A stretch of 64,000 bases of DNA from Flavobacteriales bacterium (GCA_947442505.1 CANEVR010000003.1:18794-82793); one strand, 5' to 3'. Positions 52,836-62,534 are shown, counted from the first letter of the stretch. Translations and numbers: made by a program. Notes: generated by a model not told the origin, from the sequence alone.

Positions 52836-53888
52836 CTAGCAAATCTTCAAATCGTGTTCGACCATTATTCTCACCAACTCTGGAAAACTGGTTCTGGTTG
52901 GATTCCATCCCAAAAGCTCCTTGGCCTTTTTGGGATTCCCTAACAACTGCTCCACCTCTGCCGGTCTAAAATACTTGGCATCCACCTCAATGATTATCTC
53001 CCCACTAGCAGCGTTGATGCCCTTTTCATCGACTCCTTCTCCCTCCCACTTCAAAACAATCCCAGCCTCTTTGAACGCAAGCTCACAAAATTCACGAACG
53101 CTATGCATTTCTCCTGTTGCGATGACAAAATCCTCAGGTGTATCATGCTGCAACATCATCCACATACACTCCACATAATCCTTGGCATACCCCCAATCAC
53201 GCAACGCATTCAAATTACCCAAATACAATTTCTTCTGCAATCCCTTGCTGATTCTAGCTGCAGCCATTGTTATTTTTCGGGTTACAAAAGTCTCCCCTCT
53301 TCTTTCACTTTCATGATTGAACAGGATTCCATTCACGGCAAACATCCCATATGATTCACGGTAGTTTTTGGTAATCCAAAATCCATATTGCTTGGCAACT
53401 CCGTATGGCGACCTTGGATAAAATGGAGTGGTTTCAGACTGAGGTACCTCCTGAACCTTGCCATACAACTCTGATGTAGATGCTTGATAAATACGACAAG
53501 TTTTATCTAATCCCAACAATCGAACAGCCTCTAAAATTCTCAATGTCCCAACGGCATCAGACTCCGCTGTATACTCAGGAACTTCGAACGAAACCTTAAC
53601 ATGGCTCTGCGCTGCCAAATTATAAATCTCATCTGGCCTGATTTGTTGAATGATACGAATGATTGAACTAGAATCAGTCATATCTCCATAATGCAATTCT
53701 AAACTCCTATGGTCATGCATGTCCTGGATCCATCCATCCAAATACAAATGCTCTATACGACCTGTATTGAAAGAAGAAGATCGACGTATCATACCATGTA
53801 CTTCATAACCCTTTTCCAGAAGCAATTCTGCCAAATAGGAGCCATCCTGACCCGTAATTCCCGTTATTAATGCCTTCTTTTTTGTCAT
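52836..53888 (-). CDS. gmd: GDP-mannose 4,6-dehydratase
   Basis: Converts GDP-mannose to GDP-4-keto-6-deoxymannose, precursor of fucose, rhamnose, colitose and others. The 350-residue SDR has [19 protein letters not shown], the RRSSSFNT loop, and catalytic [15 protein letters not shown] (Tyr-x-x-x-Lys, about 152). ATG 53888 is preferred to an in-frame GTG 18 nt upstream. No GMER/Fcl gene is in the window, so the next step is encoded elsewhere. Confidence 0.94.
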   Translation of the reverse strand: MTKKKALITGITGQDGSYLAELLLEKGYEVHGMIRRSSSFNTGRIEHLYLDGWIQDMHDHRSLELHYGDMTDSSSIIRIIQQIRPDEIYNLAAQSHVKVSFEVPEYTAESDAVGTLRILEAVRLLGLDKTCRIYQASTSELYGKVQEVPQSETTPFYPRSPYGVAKQYGFWITKNYRESYGMFAVNGILFNHESERRGETFVTRKITMAAARISKGLQKKLYLGNLNALRDWGYAKDYVECMWMMLQHDTPEDFVIATGEMHSVREFCELAFKEAGIVLKWEGEGVDEKGINAASGEIIIEVDAKYFRPAEVEQLLGNPKKAKELLGWNPTRTSFPELVRIMVEHDLKIC

Positions 53889-53957
53889 TTCAAAAATATT
53901 TTTCACACCATTTTTAGTGCAAGAAATGCCAAGATTCCTTAGCTCTTGACTAGCCTA

Positions 53958-53965
53958 CGAAGATA
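53958..53965 (-). promoter_or_regulatory. -7-like box TATCTTCG
   Basis: Minus-strand TAnnTTCG between wza and gmd, 69 nt before the gmd ATG; a possible internal promoter. Confidence 0.35.
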
Positions 53966-53984
53966 ATCAAAGTACATTCAACCA

Positions 53985-54758
53985 TTACTTAACATTTGTC
54001 ACCACCAACACCAGCAAGGTAATTGCACTCACCACGGTTGGCCATACTTGAAAAAAGGTACTGCTGGTATTGATCTTGGTTCGGTTGGGCTTAATGTAGA
54101 TAACATCTCCCGACTGAACGTAGAAATAAGGACTGCGCAACAAATCCTTGGATGTTAAATCAATAACGACGCTCTGTTCACCCATCTCAGTTTTGCGAAT
54201 CAAAACCAACTCATTTCGAACGCCATTGATGGTCAAATCTCCAGCCAAGCCCAATGCTTGAAGCAGATTCAAGTTGTGATAGGGAACATGATAGGTGCCC
54301 GGCTTGGCCACTTCGCCCAAAACGGTGATTCGGAAATTAATGCACCGAACACTCACAACAGGATCTTTGATGTAGTCCTTTAATGCATTCTCCAAATAAG
54401 CTTGCAACTCCTTTCTTTTCATTCCAGCAACAGCAATTGAACCCAACTTGGGGAAGGTAATCTTCCCATCTTCCTCCACCATGTATCCCAAAATAGGGTT
54501 GGCTGTTTGCATCTGTTGCGCACTGCTGATTTGAATGGCTGAGTAATTGGACATGTTAAAATACGTGGCCTGCTCAATGTTCAAGCTATTTACAAAAATG
54601 CTGAGCTGATCACCCTTCTGAATCATCGGGTTATCCACTTCCTTAACTACTCCTTCCACTTTCTCATTGCCCAATCCATGCATATAATACACTTCTTTGG
54701 ACTTGGTGCAGGAAACCCAACTCAACACAATACATATCAATAATAACAATCTCATCAT
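53985..54758 (-). CDS. wza: polysaccharide export lipoprotein (Wza-like)
   Basis: A 257-residue outer-membrane export protein. Lipobox VLSWVSC (Cys about 17), then the polysaccharide-export domain (GDQLSIFVNSLN ... GYMVEEDGKITFPKLGSI, about 55-130), and a SLBB domain (ITVLGEVAKPGTYHVP, about 155). A C-terminal hydrophobic helix ends VTNVK. Shorter than E. coli Wza (379), as usual in Bacteroidota. Its ATG is only 5 nt after the U-tract of a strong terminator. Confidence 0.9.
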   Translation of the reverse strand: MMRLLLLICIVLSWVSCTKSKEVYYMHGLGNEKVEGVVKEVDNPMIQKGDQLSIFVNSLNIEQATYFNMSNYSAIQISSAQQMQTANPILGYMVEEDGKITFPKLGSIAVAGMKRKELQAYLENALKDYIKDPVVSVRCINFRITVLGEVAKPGTYHVPYHNLNLLQALGLAGDLTINGVRNELVLIRKTEMGEQSVVIDLTSKDLLRSPYFYVQSGDVIYIKPNRTKINTSSTFFQVWPTVVSAITLLVLVVTNVK

Positions 54759-54763
54759 CCAAA

Positions 54764-54800
54764 TAAAAAAAAACGCGGTTGTATTAAAATACAATCCGCG
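54764..54800 (-). terminator. strong intrinsic terminator immediately before wza
   Basis: Read on the minus strand: CGCGG, a bulged A, TTGTATT, loop TT, AATACAA, CCGCG, then eight or more T. The stem is 12 bp. It follows the barrel gene by 19 nt and ends 5 nt before the wza start codon. Confidence 0.75.
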
Positions 54801-54819
54801 CTTTATGCTTTTAGAAATA

Positions 54820-55410
54820 TTACTTTGCTACGTAGAACAATGAAATACCATGCTGAAGGTAGCTTCCGCCATCCATCAAGTTGGTAACTCCCCACTTAGC
54901 TTGTGAGTTCAAAGAAATTCCCCAATCTTCCTTCACCCAATAGTTGAAAGCTAACCCTGTATTCAATGTGATCATGTTTGGATCCAAACCTGGATCACGC
55001 TTGGTGAATCCCAAACCTTGAATCGTTTGAATTTCAAAATTTCCTTTTTTCAAAGCATTGAAACGTGTGTTAGCATCCAAAGCCCAAAGTGTTCCTTCTT
55101 CTGAACCTTCGACTTGCTCTCCGTTTCTGAACTTAGCATCATAGTTAACATAAGTGAAACCCAAATCCAAAGACAACTTCTCGCTCATCTTCTTCATTCC
55201 ACTGATGCGTGAAGGAAACAAATTGTAATTCCAACCTTCTTTAACATCCAAAAACTTTTCAAAAGCACGTCCATCATCATCGATAGCAGCCCAACCAAGA
55301 CTGAAAGTCCATGGTGAAGATTTCAAATTGTCCACAATTCCTTGAGCTGAAACTCCGCCAGCCAATGTGATTACTGCAATCAGTGTAAAGATTTTTTTCA
55401 TAGTATTCAT
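54820..55410 (-). CDS. outer-membrane beta-barrel protein
   Basis: A 196-residue protein with signal peptide MKKIFTLIAVITLAGGVSAQ and alternating strands ending YLQHGISLFYVAK. It resembles the N-terminal barrel of flavobacterial OmpA-family porins but lacks the C-terminal peptidoglycan-binding domain. A perfect -7 box lies 11 nt upstream and a strong terminator downstream, so it forms its own transcription unit and may be abundant. ATG 55401 is an alternative start. Confidence 0.78.
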   Translation of the reverse strand: MNTMKKIFTLIAVITLAGGVSAQGIVDNLKSSPWTFSLGWAAIDDDGRAFEKFLDVKEGWNYNLFPSRISGMKKMSEKLSLDLGFTYVNYDAKFRNGEQVEGSEEGTLWALDANTRFNALKKGNFEIQTIQGLGFTKRDPGLDPNMITLNTGLAFNYWVKEDWGISLNSQAKWGVTNLMDGGSYLQHGISLFYVAK

Positions 55411-55421
55411 TCTTAATGATA

Positions 55422-55429
55422 CAAATATA
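55422..55429 (-). promoter_or_regulatory. -7 box TATATTTG
   Basis: Perfect TAnnTTTG on the minus strand, 11 nt before the barrel gene start. Confidence 0.55.
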
Positions 55430-55437
55430 GAAACATT

Positions 55438-57714
55438 TTAACACTTCACCCGTTTATCCTCCTTTTTTTTGGGTTTCGACCAAATCAAAAGCAGCGGCGT
55501 GATGGTTAACTCCATGATGATAGCGACAAGCAATGTCAAAGAAATTAGAAAACCAATATAAAATGTTCCCAAAAACTCAGAGAAAATCAAAGTAGAAAAA
55601 CCTGCTGTTAAAATCAATCCTGTCACAATCATGGCCTTTCCTGTAGTCATAAAGGTCCGCTTCACAGCGTAAATCCTTGTATACCCCTCCATTCCCAGGG
55701 TTCGAACTCGCGCCAAAAAATGCACAGTATCATCTACCGCAATCCCAAAGGCAATGTTGAAGACAATCGATGTGGAAACTTTCAGAGGAATTCCCAAAAA
55801 TCCCATCAACCCACCAATGACGATCAATGGCAATAAATTGGGGATAATCGTCATCGGAACCATGCGCCAAGATTTGTAAACCACCCCCATCACCAAGCCA
55901 ATTACCAAAATGGATAAAAACAAATCCAGTATGGTATTGTCCACCAGATAAGCATTGTTGATGTCCATCAACATCGCCGTTCCCGTTAATGTTGTTGCCT
56001 GTAAATGATTAAAATCCTTCTTCAAAAAATCATTCAACTGTGCATTCTTCTGCTCATAATATTTGCGCCCTTTGTCAGGCAACCTCCCAGTAACCCGCAG
56101 TGTCTTGCTCTCTTTGTTGTAAACCAATTTCACCAAGGTCTGCGCTTGCTTGCTTTTGGCATATTTGACAATTTGTTGCATCTCAGCTTCATCCGCTGGA
56201 ATTCTTCTGTATGTATCATCCCCTCCATTCAGAGTTCTGTTGGCCGACTTCACCATCTCGCACCAACTGAACAGCGCGCCTACTCCATACTCCTTTCTCA
56301 GATAGCCATCCAACCGATCCAACTCCTCAAGGGTGGCCATGTCTGTGATATCAGCAGAGGATTTCAAAGTCACACTCAATTCAAATGGACGACAGCCAAT
56401 AAATTTCTCATCCATGAAATTAAAATCCTGCTTCAGTGGGTTGTTGTCCCGCAAATCCTCCAGCATCAAATTGTCCACCTTGATCATCGATATACCCCAA
56501 AAGCTCACTCCCACAGCCAATGCAGCCCCAACAATGATCCATTTTCTTCTGCGCAATACAAATGCAAAAAATCGATGCAACCGCTTGGTCCAAAAATCCT
56601 CCCGCATCGCATACACATGCATCTGCGTAGGCTTGATTACGAGGATCATGGCCGGCAATAAAGTAAAGGTTAATCCATAGGCCAATAAAACCCCAACGCT
56701 GGTGTACAAACCGAAATCAGAAATGGGCTGAATACTGGAAAAAATCAAGGTCAAAAATCCAATGGCCGTTGTAACCGCGGTTAAAAAAGTAGCCAATCGA
56801 ATACTCTTCAAAGCTTTCTTCAGCGCGGTTCTTGGATCGTTGCCCTCCCGCAACTCATTCATGTACTTGGTCAAGACATGCACAGAATCACTCATCCCCA
56901 CCACAAACAAAATGGTGGGCATGATGGTAACCATAACGTCAATGTCCTTGCCCAATACCTGCATAAAGGCCATCGTAAACAAAATGGACAAAAAGACCAC
57001 CGCAGCTGGAATCACAATGCCCCAAAATGATCGGAAAGCGATGTACAAGAAAATGACCGTGCAGACCAAACACAAACCCACAAACATCAACAGCTCTTTG
57101 ATCATCAACTCCACCAGCAACTTTTGCCCTTTGGCTCGACCAATCAAATGAACGCCATCGAACTGAAAAGCTCCTACTGTCTTTTGAATGTTTTCATACA
57201 ATACATCGCACTTCTTCACCGCCAAGCCTTGCTCATGCTTCATGTTGATGGCAACGGATTTCCCATCCGGTGAAAAGAAAATTCCCACCCACTGACCAAT
57301 GCCATAAATGTGCGTGCTGTCAATACCATATCCACCTGGATTCCTATAATCCAACCAAGGAGATTGAAAAAAACCACCAAAGACCGGATCTTTTACCACA
57401 TCCATCAACTGCGTTGGTCCAACGCAATCATTGATGTATTCTATTTTTTTCAGAGAATCGTTGAGCGCATCCACCTTGGCCAAAAAGCTGGAATCAAAAA
57501 CGCCCTTGTTGTTTTCTAAAACAACAATGAAATAATCCAGGTCTGACTCGAATTTATCGCGATGCGCCAAATAGAAATCGGTAGCTGGATCGTTTTGCGG
57601 AAAAAACGCTTCGAAATCGTAATTAAAACGCAATTGAGACACCGCCCAAAGACTGAGCGCTACCAACAATCCAACTGCTGCAATAATCCAAACGCTCTTC
57701 CTTTCTGTCTTCAT
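55438..57714 (-). CDS. RND-superfamily (MMPL/patched-like) transporter
   Basis: A 758-residue membrane protein with two halves of six helices and two periplasmic loops. VGMSDSVHVLTKYMNELREG (about 270) and FGIAVDDTVHFLARVR (about 650) are the paired helix-4 motifs with the acidic residues used for proton transfer. Eukaryotic patched and bacterial hopanoid or lipid exporters share this layout, so lipid transport is a reasonable inference. No membrane-fusion partner is adjacent, unlike multidrug RND pumps. Confidence 0.85.
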   Translation of the reverse strand: MKTERKSVWIIAAVGLLVALSLWAVSQLRFNYDFEAFFPQNDPATDFYLAHRDKFESDLDYFIVVLENNKGVFDSSFLAKVDALNDSLKKIEYINDCVGPTQLMDVVKDPVFGGFFQSPWLDYRNPGGYGIDSTHIYGIGQWVGIFFSPDGKSVAINMKHEQGLAVKKCDVLYENIQKTVGAFQFDGVHLIGRAKGQKLLVELMIKELLMFVGLCLVCTVIFLYIAFRSFWGIVIPAAVVFLSILFTMAFMQVLGKDIDVMVTIMPTILFVVGMSDSVHVLTKYMNELREGNDPRTALKKALKSIRLATFLTAVTTAIGFLTLIFSSIQPISDFGLYTSVGVLLAYGLTFTLLPAMILVIKPTQMHVYAMREDFWTKRLHRFFAFVLRRRKWIIVGAALAVGVSFWGISMIKVDNLMLEDLRDNNPLKQDFNFMDEKFIGCRPFELSVTLKSSADITDMATLEELDRLDGYLRKEYGVGALFSWCEMVKSANRTLNGGDDTYRRIPADEAEMQQIVKYAKSKQAQTLVKLVYNKESKTLRVTGRLPDKGRKYYEQKNAQLNDFLKKDFNHLQATTLTGTAMLMDINNAYLVDNTILDLFLSILVIGLVMGVVYKSWRMVPMTIIPNLLPLIVIGGLMGFLGIPLKVSTSIVFNIAFGIAVDDTVHFLARVRTLGMEGYTRIYAVKRTFMTTGKAMIVTGLILTAGFSTLIFSEFLGTFYIGFLISLTLLVAIIMELTITPLLLIWSKPKKKEDKRVKC

Positions 57715-57743
57715 CCGTCAAATGTATTTTACACTTGACTAAA

Positions 57744-57777
57744 CAAAAAAAGGCCGTCAATGTTGACAGCCTTTTTA
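57744..57777 (-). terminator. intrinsic terminator of dnaK
   Basis: On the minus strand GGCTGTCAA pairs with TTGACGGCC (one G-U pair) around CA, flanked by A and T runs ending in seven T. It lies 18 nt after dnaK. Confidence 0.75.
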
Positions 57778-57794
57778 CATTTTTCAATAAAACA

Positions 57795-59699
57795 TTATTT
57801 TTTATCGTCTTTTACTTCTTCAAAATCCACATCGGTCACTTCACCGTCTCCGCCGTTGTTTCCGGCCTGACCTTGTCCTGCATCTCCTGCCTGTCCGCCT
57901 TGACCGTACATGTCTTGTGCAGCAGCTTGGAAGATGGTGTTCAACTTGTCCATATCCGTCTTGATGGCATCCAAATTTTTCTCCGCATGCGATTTTTTCA
58001 AGTCAGCCAAAGCCGTTTCAATTTCTCCTTTTTTATCCGCAGGAATTTTATCGCCATTGTCTTTCATTTGTTTCTCTATTTGGAAAATCAATGAATCTGC
58101 TTGGTTCACTACATCGGCTTGTTCCTTGGCTACTTTGTCCGACTCTGCATTCATCTCAGCTTCTTTCTTCATGCGCTCAATTTCCTCTTTGCTCAATCCT
58201 GAAGACGCTTCGATACGGATGCTTTGGGTCTTGTTGGTGGCCTTATCCAAAGCACTTACGTTGATGATTCCGTTGGCATCGATGTCAAAAATAACTTCGA
58301 TTTGAGGAACACCTCTCTGTGCTGGAGGCAAATCTGACAAGTGGAACTTACCAATGGTTCTGTTGTCCTTGGCCATGGCGCGCTCGCCTTGCAACACATG
58401 AATTTCCACACTGGGTTGGTTGTCTACCGCTGTAGAGAACACCTCAGATTTCTTGGTTGGAATCGTTGTATTTGCATCAATCAACTTGGTGAAAACACCT
58501 CCCATGGTTTCGATACCCAAAGAAAGTGGCGTCACATCCAACAACAATACATCTTTCACTTCTCCAGTCAAAACACCCCCTTGAATCGCAGCGCCAATGG
58601 CAACCACTTCATCTGGATTAACTCCTTTGGATGGTTCTTTTCCGAAGAATTTCTTCACGGCTTCTTGAATAGAAGGGATACGCGTTGAACCACCGACCAA
58701 AATGATTTCGTTGATGTCCGTCACACGCAAACCTGCAGCCTTCAATGCCGACTCACAAGGAGCAATGGTGCGCTGAATCAAGCTGTCCGCCAATTGCTCA
58801 AACTTGGCACGGGTCAATGTCTTCACCAAGTGTTTGGGAACACCATCCACCGGCATAATGTAAGGCAAATTGATTTCAGTGCTTGTACCAGAAGACAACT
58901 CGATCTTGGCTTTCTCTGCACCTTCTTTCAAGCGCTGCAAAGCCATTGGATCTTTGGTCAAATCAATGTTTCCGTTATCGTTTTTAAATTCTTGAACCAA
59001 CCAATCAATGATGACTTGGTCAAAATCATCTCCTCCCAAGTGGGTGTCTCCGTCTGTCGACAATACCTCGAACACACCGTCACCCAATTCAAGGACGGAT
59101 ACATCATGTGTACCACCACCACAGTCAAAAACCACAATCTTCATGTCTTGTGACTTTTTGTCCAAGCCGTAGGCCAAAGCTGCTGCTGTTGGCTCGTTGA
59201 TGATGCGCTTCACAGTCAAACCGGCAATCTCACCAGCCTCTTTGGTAGCCTGACGCTGTGCGTCATTGAAGTAAGCTGGAACAGTAATCACAGCTTCAGA
59301 CACTTCATATCCCAAATAGTCTTCCGCCGTCTTCTTCATTTTCTGAAGAATCATGGCCGAAATCTCCTGTGGAGAATAGTTGCGGTCATCGATTTTTACG
59401 CGCGGAGTATTCCCTTCACCTTTGACAACTGCGTAGGGTACACGAGATACTTCTCTTTCTGTTTCTGTATAGCTGGACCCCATGAAACGTTTGATTGAAT
59501 AAACCGTTTTTGTAGGGTTGGTAATGGCTTGACGCTTGGCAGGATCTCCGATCTTTCTTTCGCCTCCGTCAACAAATGCCACGATAGATGGAGTAGTTCT
59601 TTTGCCTTCGCTGTTCGCGATCACTACGGGTTCGTTACCCTCCATAACGGCAACGCAAGAGTTTGTAGTTCCAAGGTCAATTCCAATTATTTTACTCAT
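57795..59699 (-). CDS. dnaK: Hsp70 chaperone DnaK
   Basis: The ATP-driven folding chaperone. The 634-residue protein starts [19 protein letters not shown] and has the nucleotide-binding motifs [34 protein letters not shown] and [16 protein letters not shown], then the linker [15 protein letters not shown] and a Gly/Gln-rich C-terminal part ending in an acidic [10 protein letters not shown], close to the usual EEVD-like end. A frame extends 103 codons upstream but is not protein-like. No dnaJ or grpE is adjacent. VFDCGGGT has Cys where Leu is usual. Confidence 0.96.
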   Translation of the reverse strand: MSKIIGIDLGTTNSCVAVMEGNEPVVIANSEGKRTTPSIVAFVDGGERKIGDPAKRQAITNPTKTVYSIKRFMGSSYTETEREVSRVPYAVVKGEGNTPRVKIDDRNYSPQEISAMILQKMKKTAEDYLGYEVSEAVITVPAYFNDAQRQATKEAGEIAGLTVKRIINEPTAAALAYGLDKKSQDMKIVVFDCGGGTHDVSVLELGDGVFEVLSTDGDTHLGGDDFDQVIIDWLVQEFKNDNGNIDLTKDPMALQRLKEGAEKAKIELSSGTSTEINLPYIMPVDGVPKHLVKTLTRAKFEQLADSLIQRTIAPCESALKAAGLRVTDINEIILVGGSTRIPSIQEAVKKFFGKEPSKGVNPDEVVAIGAAIQGGVLTGEVKDVLLLDVTPLSLGIETMGGVFTKLIDANTTIPTKKSEVFSTAVDNQPSVEIHVLQGERAMAKDNRTIGKFHLSDLPPAQRGVPQIEVIFDIDANGIINVSALDKATNKTQSIRIEASSGLSKEEIERMKKEAEMNAESDKVAKEQADVVNQADSLIFQIEKQMKDNGDKIPADKKGEIETALADLKKSHAEKNLDAIKTDMDKLNTIFQAAAQDMYGQGGQAGDAGQGQAGNNGGDGEVTDVDFEEVKDDKK

Positions 59700-59768
59700 A
59701 ATGTTTTGAATTATTCTTTTCCCGCCTCTTTCAAATCCTGTTCCGTTCCGTCCATGCCCTAGCATGTG

Positions 59769-59782
59769 TGACAGATTTGTCA
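59769..59782. promoter_or_regulatory. inverted repeat TGACA-N4-TGTCA
   Basis: A perfect 5-bp inverted repeat in the 160-nt region between divergent dnaK and the GT87-type gene. It could be a stress-regulator operator. Neither gene shows a good -7 box here. Confidence 0.3.
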
Positions 59783-59859
59783 TAGAAACTGCCGTACTCC
59801 CGTCAGCCTGTCCAATTCTGTGACACTTCTGGCGTATTATTGCCTTACAGATTAACCCG

Positions 59860-61113
59860 ATGATTGGCTTGTTCAAGACCTTTTGGCACCGAAACCCCAA
59901 TGTGCTCATCTTTCTTTTGAGCTTACCCGTTTTATTGCTAGAGGCCAAAACAGAGAATGATTTCGACATCTTTATTGAAGCCGCGCGTGATTGGTCCAAT
60001 GGTCTCAATCCCTACACCCAATTGTACCATGAGTGGTACCATTACTTTTACGACATTACTTTCTTAACCATGCTTTCTTGGTCCCAACATTTGCCCAATG
60101 ATTGGATCAAGCTGGGTTGGTTGATGGTGCAAGTAGTTTTGCTCATTCAAATCTGGAAAATGGTGCTTGGGCATGTCGGTTCTTCTGCCGCTTCATCACC
60201 CAAATTCCGTTGGTTGGGGCTGGCATTGGTTATCTTCAACATTCGGTTGATCCGCGACAATATCCATTTGGGTCAGATGACCATTCTCTTGCTTTTTCTT
60301 TCGCTCAAAGGATTGGAATTGATTTTCAATCGGAGAAATGCCTTTGGAGGGGCCCTGTTGGCTTGGGGAGTGGTGGTAAAAATATTGCCCATTGTTGTTT
60401 TGCCCTACCTCATTTACCGCAACCGATGGAAAGCTGCTGCATGGACCTTGGCGTTTTGCGTGTTTTTTTTAACGCTCCCCTATTTGTATCAAAATACAAC
60501 CCAATACTCCGAGCTTTTGAAGAGTCGATGGGCTTTGTTGAATCCGAGCAATACCGAACACATTTTGGACACCTCCGAACGCAGTTTTCACTCCATGACC
60601 ACATTGGTCAGCGTCCTCTTCCATGCACATTGCGACGACACCCACATCCTCCCCTTGCGCCGCCACATTTGGGATTGCGACGTGCAGACCGTCAAATGGA
60701 TCAGCCTCATTTCTCGATTGATTTTGGTGGCGTCCTTTCTTTGGGTTTTGCGCAGCCGGCCATTTGCCGAAGGTCGTCGCGAACATTACTTCCAAGAGTG
60801 GGCCTATCTCTTGATGCTGATCCCCTTGATTTTCCCACACCAACAGCACTACGCGTTTTTCATGATGATGCCAGGCTTGGCATGTATCTTAGCTCCCTAT
60901 TTCACATGTGTTGCCATTTGGAAATGGAATTCGCTTCGAGTTTGGTTGTTGGTATTGATTTTCATTGCAATGAACATCCATTTCTTGTTGGGGGTTTGGA
61001 GCGGTTACTACAACCATTTCAAAATTCTCACCTACGGAGGTTTGGTCGCTTTGATCTTGTTATTGCAACAAATGCATCCACGTGATGTCAGTCACCAAGA
61101 AGAAAACATTTAA
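59860..61113 (+). CDS. GT87/DUF2029-like membrane glycosyltransferase
   Basis: A 417-residue protein with about nine to ten hydrophobic helices. [20 protein letters not shown] (about 31) matches the start of the GT87 family (acidic residues in the first periplasmic loop), and [16 protein letters not shown] (about 131) its QxN/Q-type helix. These enzymes use polyprenyl-phosphate sugars, for example mannose transfer in mycobacteria. Substrate here unknown. It is divergent from dnaK. Confidence 0.78.
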   Translation: MIGLFKTFWHRNPNVLIFLLSLPVLLLEAKTENDFDIFIEAARDWSNGLNPYTQLYHEWYHYFYDITFLTMLSWSQHLPNDWIKLGWLMVQVVLLIQIWKMVLGHVGSSAASSPKFRWLGLALVIFNIRLIRDNIHLGQMTILLLFLSLKGLELIFNRRNAFGGALLAWGVVVKILPIVVLPYLIYRNRWKAAAWTLAFCVFFLTLPYLYQNTTQYSELLKSRWALLNPSNTEHILDTSERSFHSMTTLVSVLFHAHCDDTHILPLRRHIWDCDVQTVKWISLISRLILVASFLWVLRSRPFAEGRREHYFQEWAYLLMLIPLIFPHQQHYAFFMMMPGLACILAPYFTCVAIWKWNSLRVWLLVLIFIAMNIHFLLGVWSGYYNHFKILTYGGLVALILLLQQMHPRDVSHQEENI

Positions 61114-61157
61114 TAGGGACATTTGCAACGTTGAACAATAATACAACGAGCAAAAAA

Positions 61158-61364
61158 ATGAAAAACTTCATTCTTACCTACCGGCGCAACTTGCGCGTTA
61201 TACTCATCGGAGCCATTTTGGGATTTTTGTATTACCGATTGGTAGGATGTCAATCGGGACATTGCATGATCAGCTCCAATCCTTTTATCAGCACAGGATA
61301 TGGCGGGTTGCTGGGCTATCTGTTTGTAAGTTCAAGATTTGCTCGAGGAAATTGCGAAGTTTAA
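61158..61364 (+). CDS. DUF6132 small membrane protein
   Basis: A 68-residue protein with two hydrophobic segments, separated by VGCQSGHCMISSNPFIST, the conserved Cys pattern of this family. The role is unknown. I use ATG 61158 rather than the TTG at 61131. It lies 44 nt after the GT87-type gene, probably in one operon ended by the terminator at 61473. Confidence 0.75.
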   Translation: MKNFILTYRRNLRVILIGAILGFLYYRLVGCQSGHCMISSNPFISTGYGGLLGYLFVSSRFARGNCEV

Positions 61365-61472
61365 ATTTTGGATTTTTTTTGCATTTGCCTTGCAACAATG
61401 GTAAGGTTTGTGCGTTTAGTAAAGTACTAGATTTTTACTCGTTCTGAGTAATAGGTTTTGGTTAAGGATTAG

Positions 61473-61500
61473 AAAAGCCCCTCAACGGAGGGGCTTTTTT
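61473..61500 (+). terminator. intrinsic terminator
   Basis: Stem AAAAGCCCCTC / GAGGGGCTTTT, loop AACG, followed by T-run. It lies 108 nt after the DUF6132 gene. Confidence 0.8.
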
Positions 61501-61510
61501 ATTGATTAGG

Positions 61511-61587
61511 ACCTATTCCGGCTATCCGTTCCAAGTCCTCGGGTGCTACACACCCTGCGGGCTTTCCACTACTATCCGGGGTATTGA
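61511..61587. repeat. intergenic repeat element, long copy
   Basis: Contains GGCTATCCGTTCCAAGTCCT, an inner hairpin GGGTG-CTACA-CACCC (61541-61555), and GGCTTTCCACTACTATCC ending in GGTATTGA. The sequence resembles an element repeated between genes in many Bacteroidota (recalled, not checked). Its last 28 nt recur at 62506 with 25 of 28 matches. Confidence 0.6.
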
Positions 61588-61695
61588 AAAAAACTGCAAG
61601 AATGCTTTTGTTCCGCATAAATCTTTTCAATAAAGCGATCAATATTCAAAAATCTCCAATATTTACCCTGTATATTTTAGCATGCTTTGAATCAC

Positions 61696-61703
61696 TAATT
61701 TCG
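61696..61703 (+). promoter_or_regulatory. -7-like box TAATTTCG
   Basis: TAnnTTCG, 15 nt before the DUF2461 start. Confidence 0.35.
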
Positions 61704-61718
61704 CCATTATCATTGAAC

Positions 61719-62405
61719 ATGCAAACAAACCTACCCGCCTCCATTTTTTCTTTTCTGGAAGACTTGAAAGAAAACAATAACCGAGATTGGTTTCAACTCA
61801 ACAAAAGGAGATATCAGGAGCAATTCGAAACCGTCGCGCAATTTGCCGATGAGCTGTTGTTGCGCATGAAGCAAAGTGACGAGATTGAAACACCGAGCGG
61901 AAAAAAGGCGTTGTTCAGGATCCACAAGGACGTTCGTTTCTCCAAAGACAAATCTCCATTCAAAACCAACATCGGAGGATCTTTTACGCGGGCGACCCAA
62001 TATTTACGCGGTGGATATTATTTTCATATTGAACCCGGCAATTGCTTTTTAGGTGGCGGATTTTGGGCGCCATCACCAGAAGATTTAAAACACATTCGAA
62101 ATCAAATAGCCGCCGATCCAGAACCCCTGCGCAAGATATTGACCTCTAAAAAATTCATTTCCACCTTTGGAAAATTGGAAGGCGAGCAACTCAAGAACGC
62201 CCCCAAAGGATTTGACAAAGACCATCCCGCCATCGATCTCATCAACTACAAACAATTTCTACTGATCAAACGATTTACCGATGCCGAGGCGCAATCGGCC
62301 AACTATTTAAACGACGTCGTCACCACCTTTCAAGCCATGCGCCCCTTTTTCGATTACATGAGTGAAATCCTCACCACCGATTTGAACGGAGAGCCGATGT
62401 TTTAA
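61719..62405 (+). CDS. DUF2461 protein
   Basis: A 228-residue protein with DUF2461 motifs: FLEDLKENNNRDWFQLNKRRY at the N-terminus (the family's N-x-R-x-W-F-x-x-N-K), LFRIHKDVRFSKDKSPFKTN (about 65) and GGYYFHIEPGNCFLGGGFW (about 96). The family is widespread with no defined activity. I start at MQTNLPASIFSF; the longer frame runs through the repeat and is not protein-like. It lies between two copies of the intergenic repeat. Confidence 0.88.
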   Translation: MQTNLPASIFSFLEDLKENNNRDWFQLNKRRYQEQFETVAQFADELLLRMKQSDEIETPSGKKALFRIHKDVRFSKDKSPFKTNIGGSFTRATQYLRGGYYFHIEPGNCFLGGGFWAPSPEDLKHIRNQIAADPEPLRKILTSKKFISTFGKLEGEQLKNAPKGFDKDHPAIDLINYKQFLLIKRFTDAEAQSANYLNDVVTTFQAMRPFFDYMSEILTTDLNGEPMF

Positions 62406-62432
62406 CGCGCGCTTGCCTTTCCTTTTCCTATT

Positions 62433-62462
62433 CATTCTCATTCTAATTTCCATTCTCATTCT
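62433..62462. repeat. short direct repeat CATTCTCATTCT
   Basis: Two identical 12-mers at 62433-62444 and 62451-62462 in a pyrimidine-rich stretch after the DUF2461 gene. No function seen. Confidence 0.5.
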
Positions 62463-62505
62463 GTTTCGGATTTATTCCAATTTTCCATTTCAAGCTGCGT
62501 GCAAA

Positions 62506-62533
62506 GGCTTTCCGCTACTTTCCGCGGTATTGA
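62506..62533. repeat. intergenic repeat element, short copy
   Basis: GGCTTTCCGCTACTTTCCGC followed by GGTATTGA; 25 of 28 bases match the end of the element at 61560-61587, same orientation. It ends 1 nt before the stop codon of the HipT-like gene. Confidence 0.65.
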
Positions 62534-62534
62534 C

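Larger units (their letters stand above)
61365..61718. other. gene-free stretch with terminator and intergenic repeat
   Basis: About 350 nt with no gene. It contains the terminator of the upstream unit (61473-61500), a repeat element (61511-61587) and the promoter of the DUF2461 gene. Confidence 0.6.

Noticed and set aside
56005..56661. A 218-codon antisense frame in the RND gene
   Set aside because: Shadow of a transmembrane gene; no start context or motifs.
59700..60008. A 103-codon upstream extension of dnaK
   Set aside because: DnaK homologues start at [10 protein letters not shown]; the extension is not protein-like and overlaps the divergent gene.
60102..61085. A 327-codon plus-strand frame inside the GT87-type gene
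   Set aside because: Translation lacks membrane segments or any family motif and is His/Pro/Arg-rich, as expected from an alternative frame of a hydrophobic protein.
61584..61718. 45-codon N-terminal extension of the DUF2461 protein
   Set aside because: Runs out of the repeat element and lies before the -7 box; DUF2461 homologues begin near MQTNLPASIF.
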